A program made the translations under genes and the position numbers. 5,277 nt of DNA from Alphaproteobacteria bacterium (GTDB taxonomy: Bacteria; Pseudomonadota; Alphaproteobacteria; UBA6615): the NCBI GenBank assembly GCA_029243445.1, contig JAQWSA010000060.1, positions 1-5,277 of the forward strand, read 5' to 3'. The notes below the pieces were generated by a model, which made no database searches, had not been told where the DNA came from, and saw only the letters and a list, made by a program, of their open reading frames with translations. How positions within the stretch are numbered: position 1 is the stretch's first letter; each line of letters starts with the position of its first letter. Shown piece after piece: positions 1 to 4,855 of the stretch.

Positions 1-100
1 ACATTTAGAGAATTTTAATCTGCGTAGGTCATTGGCTAAAAATATTTTATAATACCTTATCGGTTAGCATATTAAGTTTTGATAATCTTGATCATTAAAC

Positions 101-1084
101 CTAACTAACATCAATAACTACATTACCAATATGCCTGGCGGATTCTACCATCTCGTGTCCCGCTACAATATCATTAAGAAAGAAACGTTTTGCAATCGTT
201 GTTTTCAGGGCACCATCTACCAACATCTTATTGAGTGATGCCACACTTTCAAGACGTTGAGCGTCGTCAATCGTATAAACAAGAAATCCCTTAAACGAAG
301 CCCACTTAGTGAAGAAATTCTGCGCCATAAAACTAGCAACCATTTCATGGGTTCCATAGACAATCACTGTCCCCCCCTGTGATAGTATCTTGTCATACAT
401 TGGTCCATTCGAGGAAATATTAAGTTCAACGATACGATCTACGCCCCGCCCCTTTGTCATAGCAGTAATACGCTCAGGCACGTCTTCGGTCCGGTAGTTA
501 ATGACTTCGTCAGCACCGATATTGCGGACATATTCAGCTTTTTCATCTGAGCTGACAGTAGTGATGACCCGCGCTCCATAAAACTTGGCAATCTGAATTG
601 CATAAGAACCAACTGCACCGGCTCCACCTTGAACAAGAATTGTCTCATCAGAAACCGACCCATCAAACATTACAGCACGATGAGCGGTAAGGAATGGAAT
701 TCCGAAACAAGCTCCTACAGCCATATCAACATCATCAGGCAATTCAATTACGTATTTAGATTCAACGCAGATATACTCTGCCGCTGTGCCAAAGGGACGC
801 TGCCATTGTCCATTCATGAGCCAGACCCGTTTGCCGAGTCGTTGATCATTCACCTCTTCACCGATAGCGTCTATCACGCCGGCGCCATCACTCTGTGGAA
901 TAATTAACGGAAACGGTATTGATCCACCTCGGCCGCGTAGACGAGCTTTAGTGTCGGACGGGTTAACTCCAGATGTCTGCAATTTAACTCTTACTTCGCC
1001 AGATCTGGGCTGAGGTGTGGGCTGTTCTCCAACAGTGAGAACCTCTTTAGCTTGACCAAGTTTATCGTAAAATGCAGCACGCAT
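101..1084 (-). CDS. Zinc-free MDR oxidoreductase, NADPH:quinone reductase (zeta-crystallin) type
   Basis: This 327-residue protein is full length for the quinone-oxidoreductase branch of the medium-chain dehydrogenase/reductase superfamily. It is probably a soluble enzyme using NAD(P)H to reduce a quinone, enal or similar carbonyl compound; the substrate cannot be read from sequence. Visible signs are the N-terminal GroES-like domain (about 1-125) with GVNPSDT at 39-45 and the S-D-G-A-G-V turn at 65-70, GIPFLTAHRA at 128-137, and the nucleotide-binding loop GGAGAVG at 153-159 in a Rossmann domain. The catalytic-zinc cysteine and histidine of alcohol dehydrogenases are absent. The ATG at 1084 is preceded by AGAGGAA with 6 bases between, so this start is well supported. 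It stands alone, on the same strand as rpsI but 760 bases downstream of it. Sampled stretches are about 50-60% GC against about 35% for the right-hand operon, which could mean separate ancestry. Confidence 0.9.
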   Translation of the reverse strand: MRAAFYDKLGQAKEVLTVGEQPTPQPRSGEVRVKLQTSGVNPSDTKARLRGRGGSIPFPLIIPQSDGAGVIDAIGEEVNDQRLGKRVWLMNGQWQRPFGTAAEYICVESKYVIELPDDVDMAVGACFGIPFLTAHRAVMFDGSVSDETILVQGGAGAVGSYAIQIAKFYGARVITTVSSDEKAEYVRNIGADEVINYRTEDVPERITAMTKGRGVDRIVELNISSNGPMYDKILSQGGTVIVYGTHEMVASFMAQNFFTKWASFKGFLVYTIDDAQRLESVASLNKMLVDGALKTTIAKRFFLNDIVAGHEMVESARHIGNVVIDVS

Positions 1085-1113
1085 AATCTATTCCTCTAAT
1101 ATTAATTAATTAC

Positions 1114-1142
1114 TAGCTATAGAGATCAGTGTCTTTGGTCAA
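1114..1142 (-). promoter_or_regulatory. Candidate sigma-70 promoter of the MDR gene
   Basis: On the minus strand TTGACC (1142-1137) is followed 17 bases later by TAGCTA (1119-1114), or 15 bases later by TATAGC (1121-1116). The -35 match is good and the -10 is weak. Two ATTAATTAAT blocks (1101-1110 and 1147-1156) flank the promoter 46 bases apart and might be operators, but in such AT-rich DNA this could be chance. The inferred leader is about 20-30 bases. Confidence 0.4.
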
Positions 1143-1253
1143 ATGGATTAATTAATAGATTGTTGAGAAATTATTAATAAAGAAGATTATAATAAATACA
1201 ACTTTTTCACGGGTTTAGCAGAAAGGGTAAGGTGTTGGAGATTATTGTAAGAA

Positions 1254-1442
1254 TTAGGAAAGAATTGCAGATTTCCAAACTTCCATCTCTTTATGAAAAC
1301 TGCCCAAGTGAATTTCAATCTTTTCCATCGGTAATGCTTCAGGCTTAATGAAGGTCCACGATACCGTTGAACCTCTCTCATTTGGCATCACTCGGCGAAA
1401 TACTGTGCATTCTCCACCACCACCTACCACGAAAAAATAAAG
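1254..1442 (-). pseudogene. Possible C-terminal remnant of an SRPBCC-family protein
   Basis: A minus-strand open frame follows a TAG (1445-1443) and ends at TAA (1256-1254). Its first ATG is at 1388, giving at most 44 residues from a methionine; no good ribosome site precedes it. The translation reads like real protein: GGGGECTVFRRVMPNE, then GSTVSWTFIKPE, then an amphipathic helix ending in KEMEIWKSAIL. Two beta strands, a short P-rich linker and a final helix with paired K and L near the end is the usual C-terminal layout of SRPBCC (START/polyketide-cyclase-like) proteins. The rest of the expected fold (about 100 residues) is not present upstream, so if the resemblance is real this is a truncated relic. 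It could instead be a small unrecognised protein. The family call rests on pattern memory only. Confidence 0.35.
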
Positions 1443-1467
1443 CTAAACTAATTCGGGAAAGCTTAGC
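1431..1467 (-). terminator. Weak terminator-like hairpin after the rpsI 3'-end copy
   Basis: Reading the minus strand, GCTAA (1467-1463) pairs with TTAGC (1446-1442) across a 16-base loop, followed directly by TTTATTTTTTC. The stem is short and alternative pairings exist, so on its own this is weak. Its position just after a copy of the rpsI end and stop codon makes it a candidate for a displaced, decayed rpsI terminator. Confidence 0.3.
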
Positions 1468-1486
1468 GCTTGGAGAAGTGGAAACT
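1467..1486. repeat. Displaced copy of the rpsI 3' end (attachment-site-like direct repeat)
   Basis: CGCTTGGAGAAGTGGAAACT here matches 18 of 20 bases of the rpsI 3' end at 1850-1869, in the same orientation, 383 bases away. On the minus strand it reads S-F-H-F-S-K-R followed by TAA, against the true S9 ending S-F-Q-F-S-K-R followed by TGA. Homology stops abruptly upstream of the serine codon, where the copy's frame runs into stops. This is the shape left when an element integrates into the 3' end of a gene and supplies a replacement end, or when a gene end is partly duplicated. Confidence 0.55.
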
Positions 1487-1512
1487 TAGTTTTTAATAAT
1501 GATTTCAACGGG

Positions 1513-1541
1513 TTATTACGTATTCTTTAACTTTGTGTCAA
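1513..1541 (-). promoter_or_regulatory. Candidate orphan promoter with consensus -35
   Basis: On the minus strand a perfect TTGACA (1541-1536) is followed after 17 bases by TAATAA (1518-1513), a poor -10. It points toward the displaced rpsI end and the SRPBCC-like remnant, with no intact gene within 400 bases downstream. It may drive a short transcript ending at the hairpin near 1431-1467, or may be non-functional. Confidence 0.25.
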
Positions 1542-1662
1542 GTTTGTGACTTCACTATTCAACGGTGATGGCAAGTTTTCTCATACAAAAACTCTGGCAT
1601 ATTCTAGAGAATTTGGGGAGTCTAACTTTAGTGGAGTGAAGTTAAATCATAACCTCAAAATA

Positions 1663-1697
1663 AAAAACTAAAAACTGAAAACTGGAAACTGGAAACT
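1663..1697. repeat. Five tandem 7-bp units (RRAAACT)
   Basis: Five consecutive heptamers end in ACT at 1669, 1676, 1683, 1690 and 1697: AAAAACT twice, GAAAACT once, GGAAACT twice. Bases 1677-1690 (GAAAACTGGAAACT) are identical to 1856-1869 within the rpsI 3' end, so the array may have grown from a partial copy of that end by slippage. No function is evident. Confidence 0.7.
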
Positions 1698-1783
1698 ACA
1701 AGTGACTCATTTGTGCTTTTCCTGTGAGTTTAAATTTTGGAAAGTCAAAGGTTTCTGCCACTTTAAATCTTTTACACTTCTAT

Positions 1784-1821
1784 AAAAACAAGGAGTTAAA
1801 ATCGTCTAACTCCTTGTTTTT
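1784..1821 (-). terminator. Rho-independent terminator of rplM-rpsI
   Basis: A perfect 15-bp inverted repeat, AAAAACAAGGAGTTA at 1784-1798 and its complement at 1807-1821, encloses an 8-base loop. It begins 25 bases after the rpsI stop on the minus strand, and the stem's end supplies a run of five U followed by AUA. The A/T flanks are symmetrical, so it could also stop transcription coming from the left. Confidence 0.85.
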
Positions 1822-1845
1822 AAATAGATAATAAGGGAATACAAA

Positions 1846-2316
1846 TCAACGCTTGGAAAACTGGAAACTGCGTCGAGCCTTGGCTCGCCCATATTTTTTA
1901 CGCTCAACAACTCGTGAATCGCGCGTTAGCATTCCTGCTTTTTTAAGCGCTGATCTTAAAGCGGGCTCCCGAAGACTAAGTGCCTTTGATAGTCCATGTC
2001 GTACTGCACCAGCCTGCCCTGAAAGGCCCCCGCCAGCAACAGTACATACTATATCATACTGGCCGAGACGCTCTGTCACTTGAAAAGGCTGCGATAGAAT
2101 CATACGAAGAACAGGCCTGGCAAAGTAGACCCCGCCCTCACGACCATTTACTGTTAAAGCTCCAGTACCAGGTTTTATCCATACTCTTGCTACAGCATCT
2201 TTTCGTTTCCCAGTAGCGTATGTTCTTCCCAAATCATCAATTAAGGGCTCTTGGCTGACTGGAGTGGGTAGTTCGTCTTCCAACGAATTAGAGACTTGGG
2301 CCGTTTCATCGGTCAT
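1846..2316 (-). CDS. rpsI: 30S ribosomal protein S9
   Basis: S9 is a primary structural protein of the small subunit head; its basic C-terminal tail reaches toward the P-site tRNA. From the ATG at 2316 the protein has 156 residues. An acidic, poorly conserved arm (about 1-30) is typical of alphaproteobacterial S9. The core follows, with [12 protein letters not shown] from about residue 34, the family signature [14 protein letters not shown] at 95-108, and the terminal [13 protein letters not shown] at 2322 overlaps the rplM stop as GTGA and would add two residues. I prefer the ATG because AAAGGG lies 5 bases before it, whereas AGGA is only 4 bases before the GTG. Either way translation is closely coupled to rplM. 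GC is about 49% over the lines I counted, higher than rplM. The last 20 coding bases recur at 1467-1486. Confidence 0.97.
   Translation of the reverse strand: MTDETAQVSNSLEDELPTPVSQEPLIDDLGRTYATGKRKDAVARVWIKPGTGALTVNGREGGVYFARPVLRMILSQPFQVTERLGQYDIVCTVAGGGLSGQAGAVRHGLSKALSLREPALRSALKKAGMLTRDSRVVERKKYGRAKARRSFQFSKR
1850..1869. repeat. rpsI 3'-end direct repeat, intact copy
   Basis: CGCTTGGAAAACTGGAAACT covers the last codons of rpsI just before its stop. It matches 18 of 20 bases at 1467-1486 and shares an exact 14-mer with 1677-1690. It would be the gene-proximal attachment half if an element had integrated here. Confidence 0.55.
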
Positions 2317-2318
2317 AG

Positions 2319-2798
2319 TCACCCTTTCCTTTTATTTTTGCTGTTTAATCCACTCACATCGATAACCTCAGGCAACTGAGCTTCATGCGGATGATCAGTA
2401 CCAGAATAAACCTTAAGTTTACGCAATTGTGCTCGGCCCATTTTAGTCTTGGGTAGCATACGTTCGACAGCTTTACGAACAACCCTATCAGAATGTGGTC
2501 CTTCTAAAATTTGTCTAGCTGTTCTACTTTTAATGCCTCCAGGATAACCAGTGTGCCTATAGTAGGTTTTGTTATCTTTTTTATTACCTGATAAATAAAC
2601 CTTTTCTGCATTTATGATTACTATATGATCTCCACAATCAATATTAGGCGTGTACATGGTTTTATGTTTTCCACGCAATCGATCAGCTACAATAACTGCC
2701 ATTCGACCTAGGACTAAGTCCTCTGCATCAATAATCCACCACTTAGCTTCAACTTCAGAAGGTTTAGCGCTATACGTTTTTTGGGCCGGAAGAGGCAT
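2319..2798 (-). CDS. rplM: 50S ribosomal protein L13
   Basis: L13 is an early-assembling protein of the large subunit and is also known as an autoregulator in some bacteria. From ATG 2798 it has 159 residues: a short lead to K-T-Y-S-A-K-P at 7-13, the [15 protein letters not shown] core strand, LRGKHK at 41-46, YRHTGYPGG at 80-88, and the signature [18 protein letters not shown] leading to HPHEAQ at 136-141. The frame is open back to a GTG at 2837 (14 more residues), but that codon has no ribosome site and would lie within a few bases of the predicted transcript start. Known L13 proteins also begin near the ATG, which has only a modest GGAA upstream. It is the first gene of the rplM-rpsI operon; its TGA is 2 bases before the preferred rpsI ATG. 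Confidence 0.97.
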   Translation of the reverse strand: MPLPAQKTYSAKPSEVEAKWWIIDAEDLVLGRMAVIVADRLRGKHKTMYTPNIDCGDHIVIINAEKVYLSGNKKDNKTYYRHTGYPGGIKSRTARQILEGPHSDRVVRKAVERMLPKTKMGRAQLRKLKVYSGTDHPHEAQLPEVIDVSGLNSKNKRKG

Positions 2799-2850
2799 AA
2801 TACTTATTTCCGATTTTGTTCTTGAATTAATTTTCACTGACAGTGTGGAC

Positions 2851-2879
2851 TATCTATGTTACTAAAAATATTATGTCAA
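2851..2879 (-). promoter_or_regulatory. Promoter of rplM-rpsI
   Basis: A perfect TTGACA (2879-2874) on the minus strand is followed at 17 bases by TAGATA (2856-2851), or at 19 bases by GATAGT (2854-2849). Initiation would fall near 2840-2845, giving a leader of about 45 bases to the ATG at 2798. A consensus -35 fits a strongly expressed ribosomal operon. Confidence 0.6.
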
Positions 2880-2914
2880 TGATGAAAAGGTCATTTTTTT
2901 TAAACACTTAGCGC

Positions 2915-2940
2915 AGCGGTAATATAGTACCGCTATATTA
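2915..2940. promoter_or_regulatory. Two overlapping perfect inverted repeats between divergent promoters
   Basis: AGCGGTA (2915-2921) pairs with TACCGCT (2928-2934) across 6 bases. Overlapping it, TAATATAG (2920-2927) pairs with CTATATTA (2933-2940) across 5 bases. The two pairings share bases and exclude each other in a single strand. There is no U-run after either, so a terminator is unlikely. The element touches the -35 of the plus-strand promoter and lies upstream of the rplM promoter, which suits an operator for a dimeric regulator. No regulator family is recognised. Confidence 0.5.
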
Positions 2941-2966
2941 AGATTGATACTCGTATATGCTATAAC
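2938..2966 (+). promoter_or_regulatory. Extended -10 promoter of the crotonase/CoA-binding/metY operon
   Basis: TGCTATAAC at 2958-2966 matches the extended -10 pattern TGnTATAAT in all but its last base. TTAAGA at 2938-2943 lies 17 bases upstream as a 4/6 -35. Initiation is expected near 2973, leaving a leader of about 60 bases. The -35 overlaps the inverted repeat at 2920-2940, so a protein bound there could repress. Confidence 0.55.
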
Positions 2967-2994
2967 CGCAAATAATTACAGATGATAACTAATA

Positions 2995-3015
2995 GGAAAC
3001 AAAAGCGACGTTTCC
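2995..3015 (+). promoter_or_regulatory. Small hairpin in the operon leader
   Basis: GGAAAC (2995-3000) and GTTTCC (3010-3015) form a perfect 6-bp stem with a 9-base loop, ending 20 bases before the ATG at 3036. It could affect mRNA stability or ribosome access. The leader is too short and lacks the conserved bases for me to call any known riboswitch. Confidence 0.3.
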
Positions 3016-3035
3016 AATAAAATAAAGTGAAATTC

Positions 3036-3866
3036 ATGAATAATCAAACTACGGATAATCATTCACCTAATCATTTAACAAAAAAAATTAAAGATTCGAT
3101 AATTGAATTAACACTTGATAGACCAGCAAAAATGAATGTTCTCTCTATTGAGATGCTTACCGAACTTCAAAATGCACTTGATATGATAGCTAATGATCAA
3201 TCGCTAAGAGTTGTTATTTTATCGGCTAATGGCAAAGCTTTTTGTACAGGTCATGATCTTAAAGATATGCGATCAAACTATACAATAGACTATCAGAAGC
3301 AGCTCTTCACTAAATGTAGTTCGGTAATGTTATCCATACTTAAGTTGCCACAGCCGGTTATAGCCAAAGTACAAGGCATTGCCACAGCAGCTGGCTGTCA
3401 GTTAGTAGCCACGTGTGACTTAGCTATTGCGGCTTCTTCAGCTACTTTTGCTACATCAGGTATAAATAATGGTCTATTCTGCACCACACCTGCTGTGGCT
3501 GTAAGTAGGAATGTAAGTCGTAAACACGCTTTAGAAATGTTATTCACTGGTGATTTTATTAATTCAAAGCGGGCTGAAGAAATTGGCTTAATAAACAAGG
3601 TTGTTGCTGATAACGTCCTCAATAAATCAGTTAACGAACTAGCAGAAAAGCTATCATCAAAAAGTGCATATGGACTATCACTTGGTAAATCTGCATTTTA
3701 TAAACAACTAGAGTTGGGTATAAGTGATGCTTACTCATACGCTGGTCCACTCATGGCAAAGAATGTTATGGATACTGATGCTGCAGAAGGATTTGATGCC
3801 TTTATTGAAAAAAGAGAACCTGTTTGGAATCAAATACCAAGAGATAAGTCTATAACTGAGGAATAG
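3036..3866 (+). CDS. ECHDC3-like crotonase-fold protein, likely not a true enoyl-CoA hydratase
   Basis: This 276-residue crotonase-superfamily protein is annotated generically as enoyl-CoA hydratase in such genomes. Numbered from ATG 3036, the CoA-binding and oxyanion segment is NGKAFCTGHDL at 65-75 and the second is TAAGCQLVATCD at 117-128, followed by LFCTTP at 147-152, MLFTGD at 168-173 and a terminal EKREPVW. The TAAGCQLVA-CDL and GLFC-TP blocks are hallmarks of human ECHDC3 as I remember it. The two catalytic glutamates of crotonase (Glu144 and Glu164 of the rat enzyme) align with Gln122 and Gly142, so water addition by the standard mechanism is unlikely; the reaction is unknown. A GTG at 3027 would add three residues; neither start has a strong ribosome site, and I chose the ATG. 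It leads the operon. Confidence 0.85.
   Translation: MNNQTTDNHSPNHLTKKIKDSIIELTLDRPAKMNVLSIEMLTELQNALDMIANDQSLRVVILSANGKAFCTGHDLKDMRSNYTIDYQKQLFTKCSSVMLSILKLPQPVIAKVQGIATAAGCQLVATCDLAIAASSATFATSGINNGLFCTTPAVAVSRNVSRKHALEMLFTGDFINSKRAEEIGLINKVVADNVLNKSVNELAEKLSSKSAYGLSLGKSAFYKQLELGISDAYSYAGPLMAKNVMDTDAAEGFDAFIEKREPVWNQIPRDKSITEE
3857..3863 (+). promoter_or_regulatory. Ribosome binding site supporting a TTG start
   Basis: TGAGGAA lies inside the last codons of the crotonase gene, with 7 bases between AGGA and the TTG at 3870. This strong site is the reason for accepting the rare start and implies translational coupling. Confidence 0.75.
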
Positions 3867-3869
3867 ATT

Positions 3870-4304
3870 TTGAATAGTAATTTATATTATTCAGATAAAA
3901 TGTTAAAAGATTTATTTAATAGAGTAAATACAATCGCACTTGTTGGCGCTAGTCCAAGAGGTTCAAGCAGAGCTAGTTGGAGAGTAATGAAATTTCTTCA
4001 ATTACAAGGATATAAAGTTTATCCCGTAAACCCAAACGCTAAAGGCGATTTTATTAATGGTGAAGTTACTTATAGCTGCTTAAATGATGTACCTAAAAAA
4101 GTTGATCTAGTGGATATATTTCGTCGTTCAAATAAAGTAGCACCAATAGTAGATGAAGCCATAGAATTAAAAGTTCCTTATATATGGATGCAGCTTGATG
4201 TCATTGACAGGTTGGCAGCAGAAAAGGCAGAAAATGCCGGCACCATTGTCATTATGGATCGATGTCCAGCAATAGAGATACCAAGATTACTTCTTCAGAA
4301 ATAA
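3870..4304 (+). CDS. CoA-binding Rossmann protein, COG1832, YccU-like form
   Basis: A 144-residue member of the CoA_binding_2 (COG1832) family, cytosolic, with no established reaction. The nucleotide-binding loop VGAS is at 25-28, then YPVNP at 51-55, VDLVDIFR at 78-85, IWMQL at 105-109 and the conserved MDRCPAIE at 129-136, which includes the family cysteine (Cys132). The ending P-R-L-L-L-Q-K resembles the ending of E. coli YccU as I remember it, so it is probably complete rather than a truncated copy of the next gene. It starts with TTG, 3 bases after the upstream stop. An in-frame ATG at codon 11 is an alternative but lacks the ribosome site. About half of the aligned residues equal the next gene's product. 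Confidence 0.88.
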   Translation: MNSNLYYSDKMLKDLFNRVNTIALVGASPRGSSRASWRVMKFLQLQGYKVYPVNPNAKGDFINGEVTYSCLNDVPKKVDLVDIFRRSNKVAPIVDEAIELKVPYIWMQLDVIDRLAAEKAENAGTIVIMDRCPAIEIPRLLLQK

Positions 4305-4341
4305 TTAATACAATTTATTACTAATTTTAAAGGACTTAGAT

Positions 4342-4833
4342 ATGGAACCGTTATATTATCCAGAGTGGCTTATACGCCGCATTCTAAGAGATACAAATAT
4401 AATTGCTATGGTTGGTGCAAGCAGTAATTGGAATAGACCTAGCTATTTTGCCATGAAATACCTTCAATCAAAGGGCTATAGAATTATTCCAGTAAATCCG
4501 ACCATAAGTGGAACCAAATTACTAGGTGAAAATGTTTACGCCAATCTGAAAGATATTCCTGAAAAAATAGAAATGGTGGATATATTTCAAAAGTCTGAAC
4601 GCGTGCCTGAAATAGTAGATGATGCTATTACTATCGGTGCAAAAATAGTTTGGATGCAACTTACTGTAAGACATCATGTAGCAGCAGAAAAAGCAGAAAA
4701 ATCTGGGCTCACTGTAATAATGGATAGATGTCCAAAAATAGAGTTTGGTCGCTTTAGTGGAGAATTAGGTTGGAATGGGATTAATACACGTCTTATAACC
4801 TCAAGACGTTCCAAAGAAATTAGAACAAACTAA
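4342..4833 (+). CDS. CoA-binding Rossmann protein, COG1832, form with GELGWNGIN tail
   Basis: A 163-residue second member of COG1832. The loop VGAS is at 24-27, IIPVNP at 48-53, MVDIFQKSE at 78-86, WMQL at 104-107 and MDRCPKIE at 127-134 with the conserved Cys130. Beyond the point where its neighbour ends, it has the extension GELGWNGIN at 140-148 and a basic S-R-R tail, which I recall from alphaproteobacterial members. It is therefore the likely orthologue of the copy usually found near metY and rplM. AAGGA at 4330-4334 with 7 bases before the ATG supports the start. Function is unknown; the fold is that of succinyl-CoA-synthetase-type CoA-binding domains, so a CoA thioester or nucleotide ligand is inferred. 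Confidence 0.9.
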   Translation: MEPLYYPEWLIRRILRDTNIIAMVGASSNWNRPSYFAMKYLQSKGYRIIPVNPTISGTKLLGENVYANLKDIPEKIEMVDIFQKSERVPEIVDDAITIGAKIVWMQLTVRHHVAAEKAEKSGLTVIMDRCPKIEFGRFSGELGWNGINTRLITSRRSKEIRTN

Positions 4834-4855
4834 GGCTGCCCTTTGGGAATTAATT

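Larger units (their letters stand above)
1498..1783. other. Gene-free segment between the two rpsI ends
   Basis: No open frame of convincing length or composition is visible on either strand. The segment holds a candidate minus-strand promoter (1513-1541), a five-unit heptamer repeat (1663-1697) and otherwise AT-rich DNA with scattered stops. No recombinase, transposase or tRNA is visible. If the flanking rpsI-end copies are attachment sites, this is what remains of the inserted DNA. Confidence 0.4.

Noticed and set aside
1..100. Gene end or terminator at the left edge
   Set aside because: No stable hairpin with a T-run and no recognisable coding fragment was seen in these 100 bases.
457..907. 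Open frames on both strands inside the MDR gene
   Set aside because: They overlap a clearly real gene in other frames, have no family features and no ribosome sites.
1187..1381. 64-residue minus-strand frame overlapping the SRPBCC-like remnant
   Set aside because: Its composition is basic and aromatic without pattern; the competing frame at 1254-1442 looks far more protein-like.
1555..1584. Mini-frame MRKLAITVE on the minus strand, which could look like an SRPBCC N-terminus
   Set aside because: Nine residues are too few to assign, and nothing joins it to the C-terminal remnant.
1853..2216. Plus-strand frames opposite rpsI
   Set aside because: They are antisense shadows of a conserved ribosomal gene.
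2650..2865. 71-residue plus-strand frame opposite the 5' part of rplM
   Set aside because: It is a shadow of L13 coding with no recognisable features.
2878..2895. AATGA/TCATT hairpin followed by a T-run, terminator-like on the plus strand
   Set aside because: The stem is only 5 bp with an 8-base loop and no plus-strand gene ends upstream; it also overlaps the rplM -35.
3398..3622. Minus-strand frame inside the crotonase gene
   Set aside because: It is antisense to a conserved coding region and has no independent support.
4834..4855. SAM-II or SAM-V riboswitch before metY
   Set aside because: Only 22 bases separate the genes and no pseudoknot arms are visible; the operon leader near 2973-3035 does not match either.
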